The notes beneath the pieces are model-generated. The model was given only the letters and a program-made list of their open reading frames with translations. It was not told the DNA's origin and made no database searches. From the NCBI GenBank assembly GCA_001281695.1, contig LJIE01000001.1, forward strand, positions 3,867,521 to 3,931,520: 64,000 bases of DNA, read 5' to 3'. Positions 27,350-35,993 of the stretch are shown in pieces (the stretch's first letter is position 1; every line of letters starts with the position of its first letter). The position numbers and the translations under genes are program-made. This DNA comes from a bacterium 336/3 (GTDB lineage Bacteria > Bacteroidota > Bacteroidia > Cytophagales > Thermonemataceae).

Positions 27350-27486
27350 TTTACAATATATATAAGGCTTATAGCAGATTTCAAAGTGAAATAACATCAA
27401 TGACTACAAATCAATAAGAGAAGCAACATATCTTGATACTGACACTCTAAGCATTATTGATTTTAATATGATGTTGGGTAGTTTTT

Positions 27487-27963
27487 TTATTTTTCATCAT
27501 AATTGGCGTACATTAATTTCTCATTATCAAATTTTAAATGAATCATTTTTTTTATTCTTTTTTTGAAGTAATCACCTACTCCAATTAATTTATTAAATTC
27601 ATCTTTTACTAAAAACCAGTTTAATTTTTCATCAGCAATTATTATATAAGCTTTAAGATAATCTTCAGGATATAAGCTATCAATAAAATCTATATTATCT
27701 TTATAGATTCTTTGCTCTTTATCTATTGGCAAAAAATAGTATTGATGCCCAAGTGTTGTTAATTTTTTCAACTGGATCAAAACATTTGTATGATTATAAA
27801 ATCTAATCTCATAAAAGTTGCGGAAACTAAATCCCCAATATCCATACTTTTCTAAAAATTCTTCTGAAGTTAAATTGTGTATATCATAGTATTCACCAAT
27901 ATCTATAGTTTTTGAGATTTTCTGGATAATCCTATTTTTTTCTATTTCATCAGTAATTTCCAT
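27487..27963 (-). CDS. Unknown cytoplasmic protein
   Basis: Encodes 158 residues, soluble, aromatic-rich (YGYWGFSFRNFYEIRFY). No signal peptide or recognised domain. Its size, composition and place in the row of small genes suggest an immunity-type protein, but this is inference. Confidence 0.55.
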   Translation of the reverse strand: MEITDEIEKNRIIQKISKTIDIGEYYDIHNLTSEEFLEKYGYWGFSFRNFYEIRFYNHTNVLIQLKKLTTLGHQYYFLPIDKEQRIYKDNIDFIDSLYPEDYLKAYIIIADEKLNWFLVKDEFNKLIGVGDYFKKRIKKMIHLKFDNEKLMYANYDEK

Positions 27964-28041
27964 TAGAGTCGTTTTTTGAGTTTTACTTATAAAATTTATT
28001 TAAAAGATGTAAAAGTCTATTAGAATACTACGTGTTGATTT

Positions 28042-29319
28042 TTACTCTTCTTTCAGTAGCTTTCTCGTTTCCAAGTAACTATCAAATGGTAGTTCGTTTC
28101 TAATTTTGTCTGATAAAACATTATTTGCCATTAGCAATTCTAGTATTCCATTTCTATGAATGCCACAATTCATTTTACTGTATAAAATTTCAAGTGGTTC
28201 TTTACACTCTAATGTTTTGTTGGCTCTATAAATACTAGTATAAGTCCCAGCAAGATTTTCGATAATGTCTTCATCATTAAATTTAGTTGCAATATCACAT
28301 AATATCCTAAAGTCTCCTTTTTCGTAATTTGAAATTAAAATTTCCAAATATTTGTAAGGTCGTTTTGATTTTTGAATATTTTTCAGTAAAAACTGCCTAA
28401 TTGAATTACTTTTTAAGTGTTTCAATGCACCTATTGCGTATTCTGTAATTCTATTCTTAGAAGATCTTTTTTTTGCTAAATCTAAAATAAACTCACTATC
28501 AAATGGAAATTTTTGATAGTTAAATACTATTAGAAGTTTTTCTATATTGGTTTTATCCTTTTCAACAAGCAGTCTGTTTGCTATTAAATTTACTTCATCT
28601 TCAGATATTTGTTTTATTCTTTTTAAAGGCAAAAACTTGACATTTAGAATTGCATCTACAATGTCTTTATATTGAATATTACTTCTCTCATTTCTATGCT
28701 TTTCTTGTATGCTTTTCGTTTTAGAAATCATATCCAGATAAAGTCGGATATGTTTGTTTGTTTTTGAAGCTTTTTCAAGAATTTCGTAAACTTTTAAATC
28801 TTTATTATCATCTTGAAAACATCTTATAATATAGTCATCTTGAGAGTTATTAGGGTTTTCTGCTATATATTTCCCAAACTTTTCTGCAATAAATAAAAGC
28901 CCGTTAAGTCCATCAAGTGTTAAAATTTCTTCATACCCAACCCAATCAGAACCTTCAATGGGATTACTTAAAAATCTTTCATAAATCGCTTGCTTTGCTT
29001 CTATATCACCTTGTTCTGCATAAAGTTTAACAAGGTCAAACAAATGGGTTAAATTCCAAGTATGATTTTGTTCAGTTGCCAAACCTTGCAAAACTGCTTT
29101 ACGAATTTTGGTTTTCTGTTTACAAATAGAAATTATATCAAAAATATACTTCGCTCTGCTTCCTTCACTTTGCCCATCATATGCGAAAATATTTAATGCC
29201 CCTTTAATAATTTGATTTGAGAAGTCAATTTCAGGATTATCTCTTACTATCAGATATGCTTCTCCTGTCCCACGTTTTAATGAGTTCAAAAATTGTCGTT
29301 TTATGTTGGTTGTTGTCAT
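28042..29319 (-). CDS. HEAT-like repeat protein of unknown function
   Basis: Encodes 425 residues that appear all-helical, with repeated helix pairs (for example AVLQGLATEQNH, AIGALKHLKSNSIRQFLL, YLEILISNYEKGDFRILC) of the HEAT/ARM type. No catalytic motif or signal peptide. Such solenoids bind other proteins. Similar proteins are frequent in immunity-gene rows of Bacteroidota. The 280 bp upstream (29320-29599) show no convincing gene. Confidence 0.6.
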   Translation of the reverse strand: MTTTNIKRQFLNSLKRGTGEAYLIVRDNPEIDFSNQIIKGALNIFAYDGQSEGSRAKYIFDIISICKQKTKIRKAVLQGLATEQNHTWNLTHLFDLVKLYAEQGDIEAKQAIYERFLSNPIEGSDWVGYEEILTLDGLNGLLFIAEKFGKYIAENPNNSQDDYIIRCFQDDNKDLKVYEILEKASKTNKHIRLYLDMISKTKSIQEKHRNERSNIQYKDIVDAILNVKFLPLKRIKQISEDEVNLIANRLLVEKDKTNIEKLLIVFNYQKFPFDSEFILDLAKKRSSKNRITEYAIGALKHLKSNSIRQFLLKNIQKSKRPYKYLEILISNYEKGDFRILCDIATKFNDEDIIENLAGTYTSIYRANKTLECKEPLEILYSKMNCGIHRNGILELLMANNVLSDKIRNELPFDSYLETRKLLKEE

Positions 29320-29599
29320 TATTCTAAAATGGATAGTAATTTATAAATATACATACCCCTATTCTCTCAAAAATCACGTTAAAATCTACATTTTAACATA
29401 AAACACTATTTATCAAATAATTATGTTAGAAATAGCACAGTATATGTTCTATGTTATTCTTAATGATCTGAGCAATAAAATATTTATCAAACCTTTATCT
29501 AAATTTGCATATTATATGATAAAAAGCATGTTTTACTATTTTCTGAGGCTAAGTCTGAGTTGTTCAATAAGTATATTGTTATGTACAGAGTTTCATCAA

Positions 29600-30715
29600 T
29601 TATAAAGTTTCCCAATCTTTAAACTCAAACCATTGTTCTTTATTTTTTTTCACTTTCTTAATTATTCGTTTTGGTGGGTTACTCCATCGTTTGGTTTTTG
29701 GATTATAAATTTTATATCTGTTATTGTCATAGTAGATTATTCCTTTTTTATCACAAGCTTCGATAATTTTCACTTTAATTAAAAAGTCTTTATCATTACA
29801 TTTTGTTATAATCCCTTTAGCAATGCAAATATTATCATCATCTTTATTTTCCTGCTCTTTACTTACATATCCCTTATTGTAATTGAACTCAAGTGTATCC
29901 CCTATCTTATATTCCGAAAACTCATCTTGATTTCTTTTTAATTCTGCTTTTTTGGAGTCATCCCAATACTCTTGATAGTATTTTACTTGTTCTTCAAGTT
30001 TAATCTCTTTGTTATTTAAATATCTATGATAACTTTCTAAAATAATTCCAGACATATCATCAGGATGATAAATTCCTAAATTGTTAAAATATTCTGAAAG
30101 TCTGGAACCTGCCCAAAGACGCCAGTTATTTCTCATCCACGTTCCAAATCCGAAATGAACTCTTCCTCCAAATTCTTTTTCTTTAAGACTTTTTACTTGA
30201 ATTTTTATGCTATCATTCCAGAAAGTATCAATTTGATTGAAGCAGTCCTCCAAATTTTTAGGGATATAGACTCCATCTAGTGTGTCTGTTACATACTTCA
30301 TTTTATTTTTTGCATCTAATCTTTTTTGTTGCTCTAAAAACTTATTAAGTATTTCCTTTTCATTAATTTTTCCATTTAGTAATTTTTGTCGAAATGCATA
30401 CAGTAATACTTTAGAATGATATTCATAAATCCCTTTTCTTTCTAAATATTTAGTGATTTCTGGATTTCCGTTTTCGTAACTTGTCCAATTAAATATCGTT
30501 TTATAATTTTTGTATGGTTCTTGTTCAGCAAATGGATAAACTGCATAAATAAGGCTATCTTCGTGAATTGATTTAATTTTAGTTTTCAAGTCTTCTGAAC
30601 AATCTTTATCCAGATATTGTACAGTTTGTTTTAAATTTTTCGGTAGTTTATTTTGTCCAAATAAATTCAGAGATGTCAGAACTGTAAGTATTAATATTCG
30701 TATTAGTGTTCTCAT
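29600..30715 (-). CDS. Secreted DUF6794-like protein
   Basis: Encodes 371 residues with a signal peptide (MRTLIRILILTVLTSLNLFG). The central region reads PKNLEDCFNQIDTFW, then MRNNWRLWAGSRLSEYF, then HPDDMSGIILESYHR. I associate this with DUF6794, a Bacteroidota family of unknown role. The C-terminal 80 residues look like a small beta-barrel (GDTLEFNYNKGYV). It may be a tandem of the family domain and an extra module. Confidence 0.6.
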   Translation of the reverse strand: MRTLIRILILTVLTSLNLFGQNKLPKNLKQTVQYLDKDCSEDLKTKIKSIHEDSLIYAVYPFAEQEPYKNYKTIFNWTSYENGNPEITKYLERKGIYEYHSKVLLYAFRQKLLNGKINEKEILNKFLEQQKRLDAKNKMKYVTDTLDGVYIPKNLEDCFNQIDTFWNDSIKIQVKSLKEKEFGGRVHFGFGTWMRNNWRLWAGSRLSEYFNNLGIYHPDDMSGIILESYHRYLNNKEIKLEEQVKYYQEYWDDSKKAELKRNQDEFSEYKIGDTLEFNYNKGYVSKEQENKDDDNICIAKGIITKCNDKDFLIKVKIIEACDKKGIIYYDNNRYKIYNPKTKRWSNPPKRIIKKVKKNKEQWFEFKDWETL

Positions 30716-30975
30716 AGCATTACAAATAGCTTATATATTAAAGCAATATACATTTTTATAGGTAAATCAGAAAGTTAATACACATTAGATATTCTTGTAT
30801 GGTAGACTGATAAAAAGAAGTAAGAATTTTATCTGCTGTTTATTTTTCTAAAATCCGCAGAAGAATGGTAATCTTTCAGAATTTGCATCAATGAGCTTTT
30901 GAAACTTTAAGATTCTCCCAACACTAAAGTTTTTAGTTGCTTAAATATTTCAAATTGTACTGACTACAACCTATA

Positions 30976-31773
30976 TTATCGTATATTTTTATTAATTCTC
31001 TTAAGTACTTTCTTTTCGAACACTGATTTAACATATGCCCTTTGTGCTTTAAGAGTTCTTCCATCAGGATTATGATTTAAATTTACATAACTCCAGCAAC
31101 CTAATGAAACTTCAACAGTACTATCAAATCTATTAAAGTCTCGGATTAGTATTACTAGATTAGTAATTGAATCATTAAGATTCCTTATTTCAGAATGCTC
31201 ATCATAATACTTAGTATCGTGATAATGAGAAAAACTAATATTTAATCCACTATTCTTCAATTCAGAAATTAAGCTGTCTCGTGAAAAGTGCTTAATATGA
31301 TATACTGCTGAATCTTTATCAAAACAAGTAACTTCTCCTTTGCTAGTTGCCATAAAGGCAAATACAGAAATCACAAGAGGAATAAAAGGTGTTAGATGTA
31401 ATGTAACTAATCTTTCTTTAATTGTTTCTATCTGAAATGCAAATGGCAAAATCAGTAGTGCCATTAAGTCCGTATAATCAACGGTTCTTTGTAAATACCA
31501 AAGTCTTATATCATTCCAAAAATCTATGAATATTTGACTAGCAGGTGATTTCCAAAGAGTAAAAAGAACTCCAGTAAACCAGAATATATCTTTCTTATAT
31601 TTTGGAAATAGTGATGTCCAAAATAGTGGAAATATAAAGAGACCCGCAAAGTCTGAGAGTTTTCCTGTCAACCAATTCCCATAAAGTTCTTTTAGAACAA
31701 AATCGTTTAAAAGAAGAATTATCAATCCAATGATAAAATAATAAGAAGTCAGTATTTTTAATCTTTGTGTCAT
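30976..31773 (-). CDS. Multi-pass membrane protein of unknown function
   Basis: Encodes 265 residues. Four to five hydrophobic helices occupy about residues 10-155 (YYFIIGLIILLLNDFVL, LSDFAGLFIFPLFW, FIPLVISVFAFMA). A soluble domain of about 100 residues follows. The helical part is reminiscent of small integral membrane proteins in Bacteroidota without known function. The 260 bp upstream hold nothing I recognise. Confidence 0.6.
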   Translation of the reverse strand: MTQRLKILTSYYFIIGLIILLLNDFVLKELYGNWLTGKLSDFAGLFIFPLFWTSLFPKYKKDIFWFTGVLFTLWKSPASQIFIDFWNDIRLWYLQRTVDYTDLMALLILPFAFQIETIKERLVTLHLTPFIPLVISVFAFMATSKGEVTCFDKDSAVYHIKHFSRDSLISELKNSGLNISFSHYHDTKYYDEHSEIRNLNDSITNLVILIRDFNRFDSTVEVSLGCWSYVNLNHNPDGRTLKAQRAYVKSVFEKKVLKRINKNIR

Positions 31774-31842
31774 TTTAGAATGTAATAAAACTATTTTATG
31801 AACCTTTCCATCTTATTGAAATAAGTTTCATTGAATGGCTAT

Positions 31843-32352
31843 TTAATGCCTTATTATTAACTTCCAATTAAATGATGTTTCAGTCTCTCCTATTTTAATA
31901 AAATCATTTTTTTCAAGTACTTTCGATGAGGCAATATTTGTTTTGTCTGTTGAAGCAATCATAGCTTTTACGATTTGCTGTGTTTTTGCCCACTCAATCA
32001 TTCCTCTTACTACTTCTGTCATATATCCCTGTCCCTGAAACTCATCATAGGTTCCATATCCAATTTCTATTTCTCCCTCTGCATTTGGTTCACCAACTAT
32101 GCATAAGTCTCCAATCATTTTGTTTTCAGTTTTTGAAATTGCTGTCCAAAGAGTTGAATACAAATAGTTCTTTGTATGATCTGCCACATTTGGGAGTATT
32201 GTATTTTCTAATGCTTCTTTTAACTCCTCTGAAATCGTTCTTGATGTTCTATTCAGATTCAGTTCTTCCTCTAGTGAGTTGTCACATTTAGCATATTTAA
32301 CTAACTGGTCGTAAGTCAATGGTTTTATGATTAGTCTATCTGTTTCTATCAT
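31843..32352 (-). CDS. GNAT acetyltransferase, RimJ/RimL type
   Basis: Encodes 169 residues. It opens with METD-type MIETDRLIIKPLT and has the acetyl-CoA loop FQGQGYMTE (about 114-122) and the late TNIASSKVLEKNDF helix. These are hallmarks of the RimJ/RimL branch, which acetylates N-terminal amines of proteins or small amines. Its target is unknown. It closes the leftward row and is the gene nearest the mobility module. Confidence 0.85.
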   Translation of the reverse strand: MIETDRLIIKPLTYDQLVKYAKCDNSLEEELNLNRTSRTISEELKEALENTILPNVADHTKNYLYSTLWTAISKTENKMIGDLCIVGEPNAEGEIEIGYGTYDEFQGQGYMTEVVRGMIEWAKTQQIVKAMIASTDKTNIASSKVLEKNDFIKIGETETSFNWKLIIRH

Positions 32353-32580
32353 TTAATTAAAATGAGTTATTGATTATAAATTATATCAATTAAAAAAAAG
32401 ATATATCAAACACCAAACAATTTTTATACATATCATTTTAAAAACTATTCTTTTATCAGTTTTAAAACTTTATAAAATCAGATAGTTATGAAATTTTATT
32501 ACAAATATTTACACAAATATTTGATTATCAAGTATTTATATATTATATTTGCAATATTAATCACTTTAAAACCTATAACT

Positions 32581-33252
32581 ATGGAACAAACATTAGAAGA
32601 ACAAATAGTGGAACTAAGAAATCAAGGTTTCTCCTATGATGAAATAGCTTCACAACTTGGAACAAATAAAACAAAAGTATTTAGAGTTCTTAGAAAAGCG
32701 GGGTTTCATGAAATGGATGAAACAATAGAGCAAGAACTTTATGAAACAAGTGAAACGTTGGAACAGAAATTTCAAAAATTGAAACAAGAATTTGAAACGT
32801 TTCGAAACACCTTTGAAACCTCGCATAAAAATAGTGAAACAGATATTGAAATGTTTCAAAACAAGATACCAAGAGATATACGTGAACATATAGTATTTGC
32901 TTTATCTGATATTGAGAATTACATTATATATCCAAAATATTTTAAAAAGGATAAATTTGATAAATTAAGAGTAGGCATCACTTCAGCTATTTGTCGTTAT
33001 ATAGAATTTGGAGAGGATATGAAAATAGATGTTTTTAGATTGCCATTATTCAAATTATTTGTAGAGTTCTATTTTCTTGTATTTTTCTCTACAATCAAAT
33101 CAAAAAGTATTTCTCTTTCTCCTGAATATGATTTAATTGCTGATGTTTATCCTCCGAATATTCTTCATGAGAATATGTTTAAAGAAATGTATCAGATTTT
33201 TTATGAAAAAGAATACGAGGAAGAAGTGGTAGAAGAGGAAATTGAAGAGTAA
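32581..33252 (+). CDS. HTH DNA-binding protein with coiled coil
   Basis: Encodes 223 residues. I start at 32581 (MEQTLEEQ) since the earlier in-frame ATG at 32488 would add a hydrophobic stretch unlike a DNA-binding protein. Residues 6-42 form a resolvase/sigma-like helix-turn-helix (QGFSYDEIASQLGTNKTKVFRVLRKAGF). A coiled coil follows (about 48-90), then a helical domain and a very acidic tail. It is probably a regulator or replication/partition accessory of the island. The coding DNA has an unusual density of GAAAC words (32754-32866). It ends in a strong terminator. Confidence 0.65.
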   Translation: MEQTLEEQIVELRNQGFSYDEIASQLGTNKTKVFRVLRKAGFHEMDETIEQELYETSETLEQKFQKLKQEFETFRNTFETSHKNSETDIEMFQNKIPRDIREHIVFALSDIENYIIYPKYFKKDKFDKLRVGITSAICRYIEFGEDMKIDVFRLPLFKLFVEFYFLVFFSTIKSKSISLSPEYDLIADVYPPNILHENMFKEMYQIFYEKEYEEEVVEEEIEE

Positions 33253-33255
33253 TAC

Positions 33256-33284
33256 AAATAAACCCGCAATAAGCGGGTTTATTT
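33256..33284. terminator. Bidirectional terminator
   Basis: A perfect 12-bp stem (33256-33267 with 33273-33284, core ACCCGC/GCGGGT) with a 5-nt loop lies between the converging HTH and XRE genes. Confidence 0.9.
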
Positions 33285-33305
33285 ATTGGTAAAACTGCGG
33301 TGATA

Positions 33306-33812
33306 TTAAGATTCATCTTCTGGATTAGGCAAAGCATTTAACAATATGCCTTGCAAAGTTTTTTTATTTATTGAAACATTATATTTAGATAACTCTTTTT
33401 CAAGTTCATTAGTGTATATTTTGGCATAATTTTCAGAGGTTTGGTTCTTACTTTTCTTAAATTTGATCATTGTATTGCTTAAAACATTAGAAATTACCAA
33501 AGATGAGGTTTCTGCCATAATCTCCATTTTTTCCTTCTCAGAGCGTAAATATTCTATTTCTCGCTCTAATTCCCTTATTTTTTTATCTTTTTCGATAGTG
33601 GCTTGCGAACTTTGCTCATCAAATAATATTTCTTTAACACCAACACCCAAGAAGTCTGCAATCTTTTGCAAATTCTCTATGGTGAGTGCCGTTTTCCCAT
33701 TTTCAATCTTATTATAGCTTGAACGGACTAAACCTAAGTGATTTGCCAAGTCATCTTGTTTTAATCCTTTTAATTCTCTGATTTCCTTTATTTTACGATA
33801 AACTTTTTCCAT
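33306..33812 (-). CDS. XRE-family transcriptional regulator
   Basis: Encodes 168 residues. Residues 4-62 are a classical HTH-XRE domain (LKGLKQDDLANHLGLVRSSY then LQKIADFLGVGVKEIL). A coiled coil follows (about 70-100) and a helical tail. Such proteins act as repressors that keep islands and prophages quiet. It is divergent from the small RHH-like gene, with an inverted repeat between them that could be its operator. Confidence 0.85.
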   Translation of the reverse strand: MEKVYRKIKEIRELKGLKQDDLANHLGLVRSSYNKIENGKTALTIENLQKIADFLGVGVKEILFDEQSSQATIEKDKKIRELEREIEYLRSEKEKMEIMAETSSLVISNVLSNTMIKFKKSKNQTSENYAKIYTNELEKELSKYNVSINKKTLQGILLNALPNPEDES

Positions 33813-33829
33813 AGTGCAAATATAGAAAT

Positions 33830-33851
33830 AAAGTTTTTTTAAAGAAACTTT
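33830..33851. promoter_or_regulatory. Candidate operator of the XRE regulator
   Basis: AAAGTTT (33830-33836) and AAACTTT (33845-33851) form an inverted repeat with an 8-nt spacer, in the intergenic region between the divergent XRE and RHH-like genes. Confidence 0.45.
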
Positions 33852-33926
33852 GCTAAAAATTTGAAATTAATTTAAAATTTACAACATTTGTAACGTAAAA
33901 ATAAACTTGTTTCTAATAAAGAAATC

Positions 33927-34121
33927 ATGGAAAACGTAAAACATCTGAACGTGCATATTCCTCTTGTGATGGATGACCAAATCAAGGAAATATGTCAAAA
34001 GAGGAAAAAACAAGGTATGCCCAATTCTACTATGCGAATTGTAGTGGTAGAACTTTTGGCTAAAGCCTTGGAACTTGAAAAGAAGGAAAATGAGCCTAAA
34101 AGGTTTGATTTCAATGATTAA
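33927..34121 (+). CDS. Small ribbon-helix-helix-like protein
   Basis: Encodes 64 residues. LNVHIPLVMDDQIKEICQKR followed by a second helix (MRIVVVELLAKALELEKK) fits the ribbon-helix-helix (CopG/MobC-like) fold, which inserts a beta strand into the DNA major groove. In such elements these proteins act as copy-control repressors, mobilization accessories or excision factors. No relaxase is visible nearby. It lies between the regulator and the integrase. Confidence 0.6.
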   Translation: MENVKHLNVHIPLVMDDQIKEICQKRKKQGMPNSTMRIVVVELLAKALELEKKENEPKRFDFND

Positions 34122-34609
34122 GGTAGCGTTCAAAAGAACGGATATAGTGAGGGCTTGCCTCTTTACAACACAAAACCCAACCATTCGCAGTAGTTGGGTC
34201 TCGTAAAACTTAAAATTGTTTGTAACAATGATTCTCAAAAAAATGAAAAAAAAGCCTAAAAAGCAAGTATTCTGGGTAAAACTTGCAAGGCAACCCAAGC
34301 ATATCAGAGAGGTAATCTCTCAGGTACTTTTACTTTCAGAGTTCAAAAGGTTCGAACCTCCTGATTTGAGCTGTTTCATGTCAAAAGTTCTCCAAAAGAA
34401 ATGAGAAGTTCAGGAATATTGCCAAATTTCTTTAAAAGAAACAAAAGTGTTCAACCTCTCGCCTATAGGCGGGGGAGGTTAAGAACTAACTAACATCTGA
34501 TGTGGATGTGATAAACCTCCTGAAAAATCCCAATGAAACACTTAAATACATTCACCAACAAAGAACAGTCTAAATATTACACTATGAAGCTCAAATCCCA
34601 TTTTATTAT
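34122..34609 (+). other. Non-coding or poorly coding tract before the integrase
   Basis: It holds a 7-bp hairpin ACCCAAC/GTTGGGT (34175-34199), a G/C-rich imperfect hairpin (34453-34480) and a 12-bp palindrome AGGTTCGAACCT (34348-34359). A doubtful 58-codon frame (34228-34404) encodes a lysine-rich peptide (KKPKKQVFWVKLARQPKH). Folded leader RNA or recombination-directionality sites are possible. Confidence 0.4.
34228..34404 (+). CDS. Doubtful small basic protein
   Basis: Encodes 58 residues with a lysine-rich start and no recognised domain. It sits just upstream of the integrase, where excisionase-type genes are often found, but the sequence gives no HTH support. Confidence 0.25.
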   Translation: MILKKMKKKPKKQVFWVKLARQPKHIREVISQVLLLSEFKRFEPPDLSCFMSKVLQKK

Positions 34610-35923
34610 ATGTCTATGAAAAAATTAAATATATCCTACTCACGTCATAAAAACGGCTTTTTGTACTGTCAAATCTATTTTGATAGTACAAAAGCCAATT
34701 TTAGTACAGGCATCAAGGTAAATGACAAAGAGTGGTTGAATGGAAAGCCAAAAGGCAAGAACTCAGTACAAGTTCAAAAGAAACTAGGAGGCATCAAAGC
34801 TGACTTACAAAAATGCTTTGATTATCTGAAGATGAAAAATGAACATGAACAAACCATTTTTACACCTCAAGAACTTAAAGACTTTTATCTAAAAAAGCAC
34901 ATAAACAATGCTATAAAGCATCAAAAATCTGTACTTGACATTCTATCAGAACTTACTGAATCGAAGCTCTCAGAAGGCATCATAAAGCCTCAGAGTAAAA
35001 CAAGGAGTCAGACTAAGATAAACAATATCAAAAGGTATTTTGAAAGCATATATAATCTACGAATCAGTTTTGATGAAATTGATTATTCATTCTTAGAGAA
35101 AATGATAAAATTCTTGCGTGAGGAGAATTTTACTACAAAAAAAATTCAATCACCCAAGAAAAATACCTACCTCAAAAAATACATTCAGTTTCTTACAGAA
35201 GGTAATGAATATGCTTTGCAAAAAGGCTATTGTAGTAAGATGATTCCTAAGTATAGGAAATTCAAGAGCGATGCCTCCGAAACGCATTACTTGATGATGA
35301 ATGAATTAAAAGACCTCATTAATTTGGATTTATCCAAACACAATGATAGCGAGCTTTCAAAAGTTCGTGATTTATTCGTTTTTATGGCTTATACAGGTTT
35401 TTTATGGTCTGACTGCCTAGCCTTCAAGCCAAAGGAGCATATTATAACCTCTAATGATGGAACAAAGGTTTTTGCTAAACCACGAGTAAAAACAGGTTCT
35501 TATCAACACATTCCAGTATTTCTTGAAGCCAAAAGCATTTTGGAAAGATACGACTATCAACTGCCCCTAGGGACTGAGCAGATTTATAATAGGAAAATAA
35601 AGATTCTTTGTGAAATGGTTGGTGTTCCCAATGCTAAGACTGTAACCATGCGTTCTGGACGAAGAACTGCTGGCATGATTTGGCTTTATTCAGGCATTCG
35701 CCTTGAGGTGGTAAGTAAAATGTTAGGACATAAGAACATTTCTACGACTCAAAGACATTATGCGAAAATTTTGAATGAAAGTGTTTTGGCAGAAACTGCT
35801 CATCTGATAAATATTCCACAGGAAACGCCCCAAGTCCCGAATATAGAACCCAATGAAATGCTTGCTTTAATGAAAGAGCAAACTCTTTTATTGAAAAAAA
35901 TAGCTCAAAATCAAAACCAATAA
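34610..35923 (+). CDS. int: Tyrosine recombinase (integrase) of the island
   Basis: Encodes 437 residues with the Bacteroidota integrase layout: arm-binding domain (1-100), SAM-like core-binding domain (100-205) and catalytic domain (215-405). Catalytic residues seen are R351 (within MRSGRRT), H374 (LGHKN) and nucleophile Y384 (RHYAKI). The usual first arginine is missing in TGFLWSDC, as in CTnDOT-type integrases. The first His of HxxR is replaced by R348. It probably drives insertion at the tRNA-Arg end. It lies 3.3 kb from the right attachment site. Confidence 0.92.
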   Translation: MSMKKLNISYSRHKNGFLYCQIYFDSTKANFSTGIKVNDKEWLNGKPKGKNSVQVQKKLGGIKADLQKCFDYLKMKNEHEQTIFTPQELKDFYLKKHINNAIKHQKSVLDILSELTESKLSEGIIKPQSKTRSQTKINNIKRYFESIYNLRISFDEIDYSFLEKMIKFLREENFTTKKIQSPKKNTYLKKYIQFLTEGNEYALQKGYCSKMIPKYRKFKSDASETHYLMMNELKDLINLDLSKHNDSELSKVRDLFVFMAYTGFLWSDCLAFKPKEHIITSNDGTKVFAKPRVKTGSYQHIPVFLEAKSILERYDYQLPLGTEQIYNRKIKILCEMVGVPNAKTVTMRSGRRTAGMIWLYSGIRLEVVSKMLGHKNISTTQRHYAKILNESVLAETAHLINIPQETPQVPNIEPNEMLALMKEQTLLLKKIAQNQNQ

Positions 35924-35925
35924 AG

Positions 35926-35962
35926 AAAGCCTTTCAAGTTCTCGACTCTTTGAAAGGCTTTT
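35926..35962 (+). terminator. Terminator after the integrase gene
   Basis: A 12-bp stem (AAAGCCTTTCAA, 35926-35937, with TTGAAAGGCTTT, 35950-35961) lies directly behind the stop codon. The T tail is short. Confidence 0.75.
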
Positions 35963-35993
35963 AAGATACATTTAGCAAAAACATTGTAAAAAT

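Noticed and set aside
29423-29605. Rightward 60-codon frame between two leftward genes
   Set aside because: No ribosome binding site, low-complexity hydrophobic content and overlap with the end of a real gene.
34340-34362. T-arm-like sequence GGTTCGAACC suggesting a tRNA
   Set aside because: It is a 12-bp palindrome. No acceptor, D-arm or anticodon stem can be built around it.
34122-34609. Relaxase or oriT for conjugative mobilization
   Set aside because: No relaxase motif is found in any frame of the island. The hairpins alone are not enough.
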